From Limosilactobacillus oris (GTDB lineage: Bacteria; Bacillota; Bacilli; Lactobacillales; Lactobacillaceae): a DNA stretch of 64,000 nucleotides. The stretch is taken from the NCBI RefSeq assembly GCF_025311495.1, contig NZ_CP104398.1:248001-312000 (forward strand). The letters run 5' to 3'. A program made the position numbers and the translations under genes. This document shows, in pieces, positions 43,173-52,886 of the stretch (within the stretch, counting starts at the first letter, position 1; every line of letters begins with the position of its first letter). The notes beneath the pieces are model-generated. The model saw only the letters and a program-made list of their open reading frames with translations, did no database searches and was not told where the DNA came from.

Positions 43173-43577
43173 TTATTCAAATGTAATGACCGGCTTGACG
43201 ACCTTGCCGCTGGTGAAGTCGTCAAAGGCTTGGTTGACTTGGTCGAACGAGTAGAACTTCATCAGTTTATCAACGGGGAATTTGCCCTTTTTAGAATATT
43301 TGATGAGTTTGGGAATGGCGTCACCTTCAATCAGACCGATAATCTGCTTGGATTCACCCATGATGTCCATCCCGGTCAGGTCCAGTTTACCGGCAATCCC
43401 GATTAAACATAGCTTCTCATCGGTTCCCAACGAATGCAGCAAGTCTATGATTAGCGGCCCGTAGCCGATGGAATCAACGGCGTAATCTAAGCCAGCTGGC
43501 ACGATTATTTCGCGGATGGCGGTCTCCACATCATCGACCTTAGCCGTGTTAATTACATCGGTCGTTACTTTTAGCAT
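43173..43577 (-). pseudogene. Zinc-type alcohol dehydrogenase, C-terminal remnant
   Basis: About 135 codons (VTTDVINTAKVDDVETAIREI... to GKVVKPVITFE) match the last third of medium-chain NAD(P)-dependent alcohol dehydrogenases. The N-terminal catalytic zinc domain and the nucleotide-binding glycine motif are missing. Immediately upstream is the terminator of budC, so the fragment is probably silent. The longer open frame to 43718 reads through the budC terminator and is not coding. Confidence 0.82.
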
Positions 43578-43578
43578 G

Positions 43579-43613
43579 AAAAAAGCCCAGCTGAGCAAGA
43601 ACTCGCTGGACTT
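43579..43613 (-). terminator. Terminator after budC
   Basis: On the minus strand AGTCCAGCGAG pairs with CTCAGCTGGGCT, then TTTTTC. Confidence 0.85.
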
Positions 43614-43626
43614 TAGAATGATTATT

Positions 43627-44445
<819 letters not shown>

Positions 44446-44565
44446 TTATACCCTGATATGTTAAAAACTGTCAATGCGTAATTAGTGTAAATTGCCAGCA
44501 CACCGCGGCAATTACTCATTGACCATGCTATAATAAGTTTTGCACTAACATGGAGGAGAGGGAAA

Positions 44566-44877
44566 ATGGCAGAAGAAAACTATCAGAGTAATGAGCAGGA
44601 ACCCGGGACGTTAGAACAGCCGGACGCTGACCGTTCTAGCTGGGAGCTGAAGAGCCTTGATTATGATGAAACACTGGCCGTCCTAAACGGTGAGCAGAAG
44701 GTTCGACCGGAATTTGCCTTTGCGGATGACGTGCTAGCGAAAATCAGAAAGGACAAGCCGGAGCTCAAAAGTGGCGAGGACCTGAACAGCGTCATTGAAG
44801 ATAAGTACCAGCAAATTCTCTTGGCCCGCTACAATGTCGACCAGGAACAGAATGTTACCGTCAATAAAGATAAGTAA
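44566..44877 (+). CDS. Hypothetical acidic cytoplasmic protein
   Basis: 103 residues, strongly acidic N-terminus (MAEENYQSNEQEPGTLEQPDA), no membrane or signal segment, family not recognised. GGAGAGG precedes ATG at 44566 and a good terminator follows, so it is a real single-gene unit. Confidence 0.75.
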   Translation: MAEENYQSNEQEPGTLEQPDADRSSWELKSLDYDETLAVLNGEQKVRPEFAFADDVLAKIRKDKPELKSGEDLNSVIEDKYQQILLARYNVDQEQNVTVNKDK

Positions 44878-44880
44878 AGA

Positions 44881-44925
44881 ACTCGGCACCATTGTCCCTT
44901 TAACAACTGGTGCCGAGTTTGTTCT
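44881..44925 (+). terminator. Terminator after 103-aa gene
   Basis: ACTCGGCACCA pairs with TGGTGCCGAGT, then TTGTTCT. Confidence 0.9.
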
Positions 44926-45110
44926 CTCCCAAACAATAAGTGCTTTAGTAACAAAACCTCCCTAGTGTTCCCAAGCAGGCTTATTGTACACCGTTATGGG
45001 CGTTAAAGGTGCACTTTTCAGTAAATGGACGAATCTTTCAGTGACGGGCAGCTTTCATTACTTTAGCTGGTCGCACCCTCATGGTTATGTTGCCCTTCAC
45101 CAACTCTAAG

Positions 45111-45151
45111 ACAGCCACCCTCCCGCACTGCGAGTTGGTGGCTGTTTGTTA
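45111..45151. terminator. Terminator at the end of deoB region
   Basis: ACAGCCACC pairs with GGTGGCTGT. The T-rich side is on the plus strand, overlapping the deoB stop. The 186 bases before it (44926-45110) show no gene. Confidence 0.65.
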
Positions 45152-46345
45152 TTGTAATTGGCTTAAGAAGCTGCTCCCATACCGTCCTGCCGGCAAGTTG
45201 AAGTTTTCCAGCACAGTGGCACCAAAGTCTGCAAAAGTCGCCCGGGTGCCAAGTGTCCCGTGGCCTTGCATTGATGGTGAGTACACGAGTAACGGGACAT
45301 TTTCCCGTGTGTGATCCGTTCCCGTAAAGCCAGGGTCGTTGCCGTGGTCGGCGGTGATTACGAGCAGGTCGTCATCATGCAGCTGGTCCAGCACGGTTCC
45401 CAGTCGCTGGTCAAAGTCCATCAGGGCCTGACCAAAACCGATTGGATCTCGCCGGTGGCCGTGCATGGCGTCAAAGTCAACTAGATTGGTGAAGCAAAAG
45501 CCAGTAAAGTCCTGTCCCATTACCTCATCGACGTGATCCATCCCGTCCATGTTGCTCTCGTTATAGTAAACTTGTTCGAAGCCCCGACCCGAGAAAATAT
45601 CGTTCGTTTTGCCGATTGCGATCGTATCCCAGCCAGCTTGGTGGAGTTGGTCAATGGCCGTTTCACCAGTCGGCTCGAGGCTAAAGTCCCGCCGGTTGGC
45701 AGTGCGAGTAAAGTGGTTCTTATCTGGGCCAATGTATGGTCGGGCAATCACCCGGCCAACAATGTTATCCGGTCCGTTCAGCAGGGTACGGGCATACTGG
45801 CAAATCCGGTATAGTTCAGCCAGTGGAATGACATCTTCGTGGGCGGCAATCTACATTACCGAATCACCGGAAGTATAAACAATCAGTGCACCGGTATCCA
45901 TCTGCTGTTCGCCATAATCATGGATGACGTCCGTCCCCGAGTAAGGCCGGTTAACAATCACCTGCCGGCCGGAAAACTCTTCCAGCTTCCGGATAATCTC
46001 GGCTGGGAAACCCTGCGGAAAAGTTGCTAATGGCTGTTTGACCGGCAAGCCCATCATTTCCCAGTGACCGTCCATACTGTCTTTGCCAGCGGAAATCTTG
46101 GCAATCTTCCCCTGGTAACCAAGGGGCGCCTTTGCTGGTGCGACTCCCAAAATCGGCTGGTTACGGAGGTTGCTCATGCCGAGTCGGGCGAGGTTTGGCA
46201 AGTGCAGCTGACCATGGTAGGCCGCGCCAACGTGGCCGAGGGTGTCGGCTCCCAGGTCACCGTACTGAGCTGCGTCAGCCGCGGCTCCGGTGCCGACAGA
46301 GTCCAAGACAATGCCCAAGACCCGTTTATATTTTTGATAATCTAT
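45149..46345 (-). pseudogene. deoB: Phosphopentomutase with amber codon and apparent start loss
   Basis: About 398 codons of phosphopentomutase (ribose-1-P to ribose-5-P). Conserved [39 protein letters not shown], and C-terminal metal ligands [19 protein letters not shown] are present. An in-frame TAG at 45851-45853 (VM-stop-IAAHED) interrupts the frame at a conserved Gln position. The expected start after the pnuC stop reads TAATAG where TAATG would give [13 protein letters not shown]; this suggests ATG to ATA. TTG at 46318 has no ribosome site. Probably non-functional. Confidence 0.85.
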
Positions 46346-47067
46346 TACTTCGCGGTTCCCCCTTCGTTATCCGCTTCACCGCTAGCCCAGACCTTGGTAG
46401 CGTAAACGGAGTTGAACAGCAAGGCCGCTTGCAGTGCAATTTGTGACAGGTCGCCGCCGAAGGTTCCAATGTGAACCCCCATTTGGAAACGGACCGCAAG
46501 GATAATCCAGTAGATGATGTTGGCAGTGTTGACCCAAATCCACAGGGACCAGTTTTCCTGGTACTTTAGGATGTAGAGCAGTTGGGCAATGAAACTAACC
46601 ACCAAATTGAAGGAGTCAAAGTATGGCAGCTGACCGTTGAACAAGCCGATGAAGTACCAGCCAATGAAGTAAGCCACCACGACCCCGGCGAAGACCCACC
46701 GCCGGACCTTTGGGCTAAACCGCTTGGTAGCATCGTCGTGTCCCCACATAAACCAGCCGATTGGTTGTGAAATAACGTAGAAGATGTCCATCACGAAAGT
46801 TCCCCAGGTGTGGCTCTGCCAGGCAACGTAGGTCATGGCAATACACTGGATAAAACCGAAGATAAAGGTGACCTTCCGCCCCTTCATCCCGTAAACCAGG
46901 GCCAGGGTACCAAAGACTCCGGAGAGCATCCCGATCCAGCTGTCGGGGGCGATGAGGTAGACCCCAACTTGCAGTAATAGCAGAATCGTGACGTAAATTA
47001 CTTCAAACTTCTTCCATTTGCTGAATAGCTGGGTAAACAGCCAGCCGTGGTTACTTGTATTCGTCAT
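46345..47067 (-). CDS. pnuC: PnuC-family nicotinamide (riboside) transporter
   Basis: 240 residues with seven membrane helices and Trp-rich PnuC motifs ([44 protein letters not shown]). Facilitated uptake of nicotinamide riboside or a related vitamin. AGGAGGAAT before ATG at 47067, 3 bases behind the nucleoside phosphorylase stop. Downstream lies broken deoB. With the phosphorylase this suggests nicotinamide riboside salvage. Confidence 0.92.
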   Translation of the reverse strand: MTNTSNHGWLFTQLFSKWKKFEVIYVTILLLLQVGVYLIAPDSWIGMLSGVFGTLALVYGMKGRKVTFIFGFIQCIAMTYVAWQSHTWGTFVMDIFYVISQPIGWFMWGHDDATKRFSPKVRRWVFAGVVVAYFIGWYFIGLFNGQLPYFDSFNLVVSFIAQLLYILKYQENWSLWIWVNTANIIYWIILAVRFQMGVHIGTFGGDLSQIALQAALLFNSVYATKVWASGEADNEGGTAK

Positions 47068-47070
47068 TGT

Positions 47071-47808
47071 TTATTCCTCCTCCAGACTCTGATCGCTTAA
47101 AATATCTAACGCTAGCTTGAGTGATGCGACTTCCCCCTCGGCCATTAGGTCATCCCCGTTGACCAGGTCGTTGACCCCGGCGGCCAGATCGCCCTCATAC
47201 AGGACGACGTTGTTTAGAATCGACAGGGTCTCCATTCCCCGCTGCCGGCCAATGGTCATCAAGGCCCCAGATTCCATATCGGCGCCGACGATTCCCTTAC
47301 CTGACCAGAACGCCTCGTTTTTAGCATTATCGTCCATGTAGAAACCATCATGGGAACGGATAATCCCGTAGACTGCCTGGGGGGCGTACTTATGTGCCAG
47401 GGCCATTAAGCGGAATGCCGGTACTGCCGGGTAAATTCCTGGGACGTATTTTTGAGTGAGTCCGTCATCGCGAACGACCCCCTCACCGATAATCAGCTCT
47501 CCCAGGCCAATACCACTCTGCATGGCCCCGGCCGAACCGACCCGGATGACTTTCTTGACGTTGACATTGTGGAGCTCCTCGACCCCGATCCCAGCAGACG
47601 GGGCGCCAATCCCTGTCGACATCACGAGAATGCGCTTGTTTTTGTATGTCCCGAGGATGGACTTGTATTCCCGGTTAAAAGCCCATTCCTGGACGTCATC
47701 CAATAGCTGGGTCGCCGTATCTACCCGGGCGGGATCACCAACGATTACGGCACTATCAGTTCCGATTTCAGTAGTAAGCTGGGTGTGTGGCTGTTGTTCT
47801 TCTGTCAT
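47071..47808 (-). CDS. udp: Nucleoside (uridine-type) phosphorylase
   Basis: 245 residues of the PNP/UDP family. Phosphorolysis of a nucleoside to base plus ribose-1-phosphate. Conserved VGDPARV, MSTGIGAPSAGIGVEEL, RVGSAGAMQ and the ribose-binding DMESGALMTIGR. ATG at 47808 lies 5 bases after the regulator stop, with ACGGAGG within the regulator's last codons. Substrate may be uridine or, from context, nicotinamide riboside. Confidence 0.88.
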   Translation of the reverse strand: MTEEQQPHTQLTTEIGTDSAVIVGDPARVDTATQLLDDVQEWAFNREYKSILGTYKNKRILVMSTGIGAPSAGIGVEELHNVNVKKVIRVGSAGAMQSGIGLGELIIGEGVVRDDGLTQKYVPGIYPAVPAFRLMALAHKYAPQAVYGIIRSHDGFYMDDNAKNEAFWSGKGIVGADMESGALMTIGRQRGMETLSILNNVVLYEGDLAAGVNDLVNGDDLMAEGEVASLKLALDILSDQSLEEE

Positions 47809-47813
47809 GGTAG

Positions 47814-48479
47814 CTAATCCTCCGTTTCCACGATTTTGCGTAGGGTTTGACAATCGGTGATTTTGATGGTGGCGTGGTCAATCTTAATAACGTCAAGGTC
47901 GGCCAGCCGTTTGAGCACCCGGTTGATATTCCGGTAAGAAGTATCCACTTCATAGGTGATTCGTTCCCGGGTAATCGGGATGTGTTCATCGGCACAGTTG
48001 AGAAGGAAGAGACCGATTTGCTGCAAAGCGGAGTGCATACTGTAGCGTTCCATTCGTTTAGTCAAGTGGTAGATTTGCGCTGAAAGATTGCTGATCAGCT
48101 GGTCGGCGAAGCGGTGGTCCTTTTGTGACCATTCGACGAAATCGGCATTGCGAATTGCGAGGACCGTAATTGGCGAAATGTTAATAATTGAGGCACTGTA
48201 TGGCCGGTTGATAATCGCTTCCTGCTCGCCTAAAAACATCCCCGCGTCATAGACATCCAACACGACTTGCTTCCCACTAGGCGAATTAAGGAAAACCTTG
48301 ACCCGCCCCTTGACCAGTAGATAAGTAGACTGGTACTGCTCCCCCTGGTGCAGGATAAATTGCTTGCTGTCAAAATGCTTGACCTGCATTCGCTCAATGA
48401 TGTTAAGCGGCGCCGTTTTAACTAGCTGGCGAACGCGTTGGTCAGAGTTGATTGCTGTATACACTTCTTTAATATCCAA
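47814..48479 (-). CDS. Crp/Fnr-family regulator of nucleoside salvage cluster
   Basis: About 221 residues. An N-terminal cyclic-nucleotide-binding-like beta-roll (FILHQGEQYQSTYLLVKGRVKVFL; GEQEAIINRPYSASI), a dimer helix and a C-terminal winged HTH (ITRERITYEVDTSYRNINRVLKRL). TTG at 48479 is preferred because GAGGGTGA is 7 bases upstream; GTG at 48494 overlaps it. First gene of a regulator-udp-pnuC-(deoB) operon. No Cys cluster for Fnr-type iron-sulfur sensing. Confidence 0.87.
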   Translation of the reverse strand: MDIKEVYTAINSDQRVRQLVKTAPLNIIERMQVKHFDSKQFILHQGEQYQSTYLLVKGRVKVFLNSPSGKQVVLDVYDAGMFLGEQEAIINRPYSASIINISPITVLAIRNADFVEWSQKDHRFADQLISNLSAQIYHLTKRMERYSMHSALQQIGLFLLNCADEHIPITRERITYEVDTSYRNINRVLKRLADLDVIKIDHATIKITDCQTLRKIVETED

Positions 48480-48505
48480 GAGTATCACCCTCACTCTATG
48501 TAATT

Positions 48506-48527
48506 ATTATAGTTGGAAGCGCTTACG
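48506..48527 (-). promoter_or_regulatory. Promoter -10 and cre-like site before Crp-type gene
   Basis: TATAAT (48511-48506) on the minus strand. CGTAAGCGCTTCCA (48527-48514) lies in the spacer and is close to the cre consensus. The -35 is poor, which fits an activated or CcpA-controlled promoter. Confidence 0.55.
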
Positions 48528-48630
48528 ATTGACTATGTCACCTGTCCTTAATATACACGAAATTTGTGTTTTTTGTTCATTAAGTCCCTATATTTGAGGA
48601 CATTTGTCCCCGGAGTTTTTTTACTAGTTG

Positions 48631-48668
48631 AAAAAAGCCCCGCGCTGCCGAGGGCACGGGGCTTTTTT
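48631..48668. terminator. Terminator after amidase gene
   Basis: AAAAAAGCCCCG pairs with CGGGGCTTTTTT. Symmetric A/T tracts make it bidirectional. Confidence 0.92.
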
Positions 48669-48675
48669 CAAAAGA

Positions 48676-50613
48676 TTAACGTTGTTTGTGGCGGCCTTCA
48701 GTATCAACAGCCAATAGGGCTAACAAGCAGCCGGTTCCCAGAGCAACCAGGATGGTTGAGTGCTGGCTGCCGGTTTGGGGGAGCTCTGGTTGCAAAGCGC
48801 TAACCTCCCTGGTTTTGTGACTGCCTGTGCTTGCTAGCTGGCTGCCCGCAACCATGCGGTTATTCGCCAACTGCCCGCCTGTTGCCCCTGCTTTTTTAGT
48901 TGGGGCTGTTGCCTGCGGGTTGGCGGCCTGCTTTGGCGGTAGGACTTGCGCCCGGTAGTCATTGAGGAAGCGGAACTGGTGGTGGTCTTCAAATAGTTTT
49001 CCAAGCGCTAAGAGAACCAGGTCGCTGCCGGGGGCACCCTCTAGCTGGATTCCGAGCGGCAACCCCGCCGCACTAACGTAGGTTGGCAAACTGAGCGCTG
49101 GCTCCCCTGCTACATTAGCAAGCTGAGTAAAGGGAGTTTTGCTCAGGCCATGAAGCCAGGCCGCATAAATCAAATTCATTTGGTCCTTGAAGTTTAGGTC
49201 CTTAATCTGTAGCAGCTTGGCTACGTCTGCTGGCAGGAAGGCTGGGTCACTGTTCAGTGGGGCGGTCGTAGCGGTTGTTGGAGTTAGGTAGATAGGGTAC
49301 TGCTGATGAAAGGTGGTCATCCGCTGGTGAACCGTAGCCAGGCCGTCCTGGTACTGCTGGCGTACGTTTTTGGGAGCATTGCGACTGGCTTCGTAGAGCG
49401 CGTAAGTCATTGGGCTGACTAGCCCCGTCTTGACGTCTTCGGCGGTCAGGTTGCGGTGGTACTTTTGCTGGAAAAGAAAGTTGGCGACGGAGCCATCACT
49501 AAGAGCTCCCAGGTAGTAATTCTGCATTAGTTTAACGCCGTCGACGGGGCTGTCCTGCTCAACCACATTGAACCCCTGGGCGCGCAGAAATTGGACAGCA
49601 TTGAGAACTGCTGCCCGGGCGTCCTGACTAACCGGGGTGCCTACTGGCGAAACTAAGGAATAGGCAATCTTGAGTGAGCGTAAGTCTTGGGGGAGAGCCT
49701 TTAGTGTCCCCGCCTGTTTGGGATTTAACAGCCCCTTTAAGAGGGTCACCGTGTCGTTAATGTCCCGTGTCTCCGCAAAGTTGACCACGGATGGCGTTGT
49801 TGAATCGCCAATGATCAACCCCTGGGTTGGCTTGAGGCCGATTACCCCCGACCAGGAGGCAGGAATCCGTAGTGAGCCCCCGGCGTCGTTTCCGGTCGCG
49901 ATGGGAACAATGCCTGCGGCAACGCTTGCGGCTGCCCCACCAGAGGACCCGCCGGGATTGCGGTCCAGGCTCCACGGGTTATGCGCGGGGCCATAGAGGT
50001 TGGAGTTAGTAACGTTGATCAACCCTAGTTCGGGATAGTTAGTCTGTCCGAGAATAATAAAGCCGAGGTCCTTTAATCGTTGGACGAAATTTTTAGTATG
50101 GTGTGACTGAACACCCTGCTCGTAAGGTAAGCCATTCGTGTTGGGATAGCCCTTGTATGGCTGACCAATCCCTTTGATGAGGAGCGGAACCCCATAGAAA
50201 GGCTGCTCATTGTGCCCCGCCTTTTGCAGGTCTTGCAATTGCTGGTTAGCATCGTCTGGATTTATGTAGATGACATTATTTAGCTGGTGGTTCTGCTGGT
50301 CGATCTGACGGTAGGTATCGTTGATCAGGCCCTGGTCATTGATTTTGCCATCCCGAACCTGCTGGGCAAGTGCTCCGGCGGATTGGTTGGCGAACCGCCC
50401 CGTTTCAGCTGGATTGGTGGTTTGTGGCTGGTCGACTTTCCCCTGCTGCCTACTTTGACTAGCAGCTGCCTGGGCAGTCTGACTGGTAGTTGGCTGATTG
50501 CTAGCGGGAAGCTGATCGGCGAATGCCGGTACCGCGATGCTGAGATTTCCTGCCAGCAGAATCGCGGCAGCTAGCGTACTCCATTTTCTGCGATAATGAT
50601 TCAAGGTTGACAC
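48676..50613 (-). CDS. Cell-wall-anchored amidase-signature protein (LPQTG)
   Basis: 645 residues. A signal peptide (WSTLAAAILLAGNLSIAVPAFA) and a Gln/Ser/Thr-rich spacer precede the amidase-signature domain. That domain has Lys in PLLIKGIGQ, the Gly/Ser-rich NPGGSSGGAAASVAAG, and catalytic Ser in GNDAGGSLRIPAS, i.e. the Ser-cisSer-Lys triad. A second low-complexity spacer is followed by the sortase signal LPQTGSQHST, a hydrophobic helix and RHKQR. A wall-attached amide hydrolase on the cell surface is unusual; the substrate is unknown. Confidence 0.9.
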   Translation of the reverse strand: MSTLNHYRRKWSTLAAAILLAGNLSIAVPAFADQLPASNQPTTSQTAQAAASQSRQQGKVDQPQTTNPAETGRFANQSAGALAQQVRDGKINDQGLINDTYRQIDQQNHQLNNVIYINPDDANQQLQDLQKAGHNEQPFYGVPLLIKGIGQPYKGYPNTNGLPYEQGVQSHHTKNFVQRLKDLGFIILGQTNYPELGLINVTNSNLYGPAHNPWSLDRNPGGSSGGAAASVAAGIVPIATGNDAGGSLRIPASWSGVIGLKPTQGLIIGDSTTPSVVNFAETRDINDTVTLLKGLLNPKQAGTLKALPQDLRSLKIAYSLVSPVGTPVSQDARAAVLNAVQFLRAQGFNVVEQDSPVDGVKLMQNYYLGALSDGSVANFLFQQKYHRNLTAEDVKTGLVSPMTYALYEASRNAPKNVRQQYQDGLATVHQRMTTFHQQYPIYLTPTTATTAPLNSDPAFLPADVAKLLQIKDLNFKDQMNLIYAAWLHGLSKTPFTQLANVAGEPALSLPTYVSAAGLPLGIQLEGAPGSDLVLLALGKLFEDHHQFRFLNDYRAQVLPPKQAANPQATAPTKKAGATGGQLANNRMVAGSQLASTGSHKTREVSALQPELPQTGSQHSTILVALGTGCLLALLAVDTEGRHKQR

Positions 50614-50650
50614 TCCTCCTGTAAAAAACTACCGTTATTATATAAACAAA

Positions 50651-50664
50651 TGGTACCGCTTGCA
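50651..50664. promoter_or_regulatory. cre-like box upstream of surface amidase
   Basis: TGGTACCGCTTGCA fits TGNNANCGNTNNCA and lies about 40 bases upstream of the amidase start. Confidence 0.5.
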
Positions 50665-50774
50665 ATTAATAACTATTGTCTATTTATGAGCAAGACGGAC
50701 TTTGTCAATTAAGGAGTCGTTCATTTTGCGGTATAATGGGAGTATTAATTTTTACGGAACGGAGTAATGAATAA

Positions 50775-51716
50775 GTGCGGTACCTATTTTTGATTAACCC
50801 TAATTCTGGCAGTGGTAAGGGGATGGCAGTCTGGCAGAAAGTTCATCACTACTTGGCAAGCCAGCAGATTGACTACCGGTACGTTTTCAGCAAGTACCCG
50901 GGACATCCACGCGAACTGGCGGCCCAGTGTGGTCAACGCCGCCCTGTTATCGACTGCTTGGTCGTGATTGGCGGGGATGGGACTCTCCATGAAGCGTTTA
51001 GCGGCCTGCTAATGACGGAAGCTCCGTCTTGCCCGATTGCATATATCCCAGCCGGAACCGGGAACGACTTTGCCCGCGGTTACCGGATTTCTACGAAGCC
51101 CCTCGTCGCCCTGCAGCAAATTTTAAATAACCGGCAACCCCATCCTATTAACGTGGGGTGTTATCAAGACCTAAACGCAGGGGAAGCGGGAATCTTCCTT
51201 AATAACTTTGGCATTGGCTTTGACGCCGCCATCGTCCATGCCACGAACCATTCGCGCACCAAGGAGTGGTTGAACCACCACCATCTCGGGACCTTTTCTT
51301 ATATTTTTAAGGCGGTTCATGTTCTCTTCACTCAGCCGGCATTTGAACTGCGGGTAGCGTGCCAGGGCAAGGAAAAGGTTTTTCCACGGGCATTCCTAGC
51401 CATCGCCAGCAACCACCCGTACATCGGCGGTGGAATCTGTGTGACGCCGGACCAGCGCATCGACGTGCGGCAGCTGGAGCTGGTAGTGGTAGAAAAACGG
51501 GGCTGGCTTTCCCTGCTGGGTGCAATGCTGGCCTTTGCTTCCGGCCGGATCACGAGCTCATCATCCGCCCACGTCTTTCGCGATAGTCAGCTCAGCTACC
51601 GTGTCCGGCCGGCTCAGTACGGCCAAATTGACGGTGAGGAACCAGGTCGGCGGGCATTTTCACTCGAACTTACCTGTCGGGACTACCCGGTATGGCAGGA
51701 ACCGTTGGCTAAGTAA
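50775..51716 (+). CDS. Diacylglycerol kinase-family lipid kinase
   Basis: 313 residues of the DagK/YegS/BmrU family. It phosphorylates diacylglycerol or a related lipid on the inner membrane face. The N-terminus (LFLINPNSGSGKG), nucleotide-binding GGDGTLHEAFSGL, and PAGTGNDFARGY are canonical. The C-terminal beta-sandwich contains IDGEEPG. The start is GTG at 50775 with a rather distant ACGGAG. Confidence 0.92.
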   Translation: MRYLFLINPNSGSGKGMAVWQKVHHYLASQQIDYRYVFSKYPGHPRELAAQCGQRRPVIDCLVVIGGDGTLHEAFSGLLMTEAPSCPIAYIPAGTGNDFARGYRISTKPLVALQQILNNRQPHPINVGCYQDLNAGEAGIFLNNFGIGFDAAIVHATNHSRTKEWLNHHHLGTFSYIFKAVHVLFTQPAFELRVACQGKEKVFPRAFLAIASNHPYIGGGICVTPDQRIDVRQLELVVVEKRGWLSLLGAMLAFASGRITSSSSAHVFRDSQLSYRVRPAQYGQIDGEEPGRRAFSLELTCRDYPVWQEPLAK

Positions 51717-51738
51717 ATATAAACTGCAAATGCGGTAT

Positions 51739-51783
51739 GAAAAAGGCCGCCAAGTTCGGATTTCCGGCTTGGCAGCCTTTTAA
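51739..51783. terminator. Terminator between lipid kinase and deoR
   Basis: AAAAGGCCGCCAAG pairs with CTTGGCAGCCTTTT, serving the converging genes. Confidence 0.87.
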
Positions 51784-51804
51784 AGCATTCTAGAGCTATA
51801 AATT

Positions 51805-52750
51805 TCAGTCTTCCGCCAGCAGCTGCTGGGCGACATCAACGTCAGTAACCAGGGTGTTAGCATAATTTCCTGCCAGGGCTGCCCGAATTGCGGGGAGCTT
51901 TTTGGCGCCCCCGGCGACCAGGATGGAATCATGGAGACCCCTCAGCCGGTTGATTGGGAAAGCCATTGTCCGGGCGGTTAGCTCCTGGTTGACAATTTGT
52001 CCCTACTGGTTAACAAACTGAGAAATAATATCCCCCACTGCCGTTTGCTGGAGGCTTTGCACCTCGGCTGGGCTAAGGTAGCCAAGTTCAAAGAGGGTTG
52101 CGTCAGGGGCCGTGGTACCAACAGTGAAGATTGCAACCGTGGTTTTCATCATCGTGGCGATGACGTTGTCAATAAAACGATCCTGGGTGACCATTTCTTT
52201 GACCTTCTGGTTGGCGAAGATGACTGGCAGCGGCAAAATTTGGGCTTGGGTATGGAAACACTCGTTGAAGCGTTTGGTAACCTCAACCACATAGTTATTA
52301 TGGGTCGAGTTAGCGACTGTTCCCTTGAGGTAGGTAATTTGAACCCCCTGTCGTTCACTAATACTAAGGTGTTTAGCCACTGCGTCGAGGGTTTGCCCCC
52401 CAGCTAATTCCGAGGACGTCGTTGTCAGTCACGACTTGGGGGAGGTAGTCCGCAGTTGCCTTGCCCAGGGCAGCTAATAGTACTGCCTGCCCCTCCCCCG
52501 TTGGAGTAGCAATCAGCACGTTTTTGAGCTTAAACTTATTCATCAGCTGCTGACGGAGACCAGCGATGTCTTGCAGAGGGTCAGTGACCTGAATTTTGAC
52601 GATGTTAGTATCGCGGGCGTACTGTAAAGCACGCGATACGGTTGGTCGGGACAGGTTGAGCTGTTTTGCAATTTGGGATTGCGTGGCCCCGTCAAGGTAG
52701 TACAGCTTGCTGATTTCAACTGCTTGTTTAATTTGCTTTTTGGTATCCAT
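51805..52750 (-). pseudogene. deoR: SorC/DeoR-type regulator, frameshifted and with amber codon
   Basis: Together the frames give a full sugar-binding SorC-family repressor. HTH (LDGATQSQIAKQLNLSRPTVSRAL) is followed by effector domain DVLGISWG, QTLDAVAKHLS, FVNQ, GQIVNQELTARTM and SILVAGGAKKLPAI. Two lesions: a six-G run (minus strand, 52401-52396) where five would keep the frame at SWG-QTLD, and an in-frame TAG at 52003-52005 (FVNQ-stop-GQIV). ATG at 52750. It lies next to deoC, so it was probably the deoxyribonucleoside-responsive repressor. Confidence 0.87.
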
Positions 52751-52809
52751 TAATTTTGCTCCCCTGGATTGGTTATTGTAGTTATTATAGCAAAGAGGAG
52801 GAATCTAAA

Positions 52810-52852
52810 TGAGTGGGACAAAACGAGCTTGCCTAGTTCGTCGCCCCACTCC
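52810..52852. repeat. Short hairpin copy of the intergenic repeat family
   Basis: GAGTGGGACAAAACGAGCTT...CGCCCCACTC forms a hairpin. It aligns with the right part of copy C (plus strand AGTGGAGGGACAGAACTGAC from about 38200). Confidence 0.5.
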
Positions 52853-52886
52853 AGTTATAGATTAGAAAAGTTAAGAAAGGAGTTGC

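Noticed and set aside
45851-45853. Recoding of TAG as an amino acid in deoB/deoR
   Set aside because: Lactobacilli do not recode TAG, deoR also has a frameshift, and no stem or SECIS-like element is evident; nonsense mutations are simpler.
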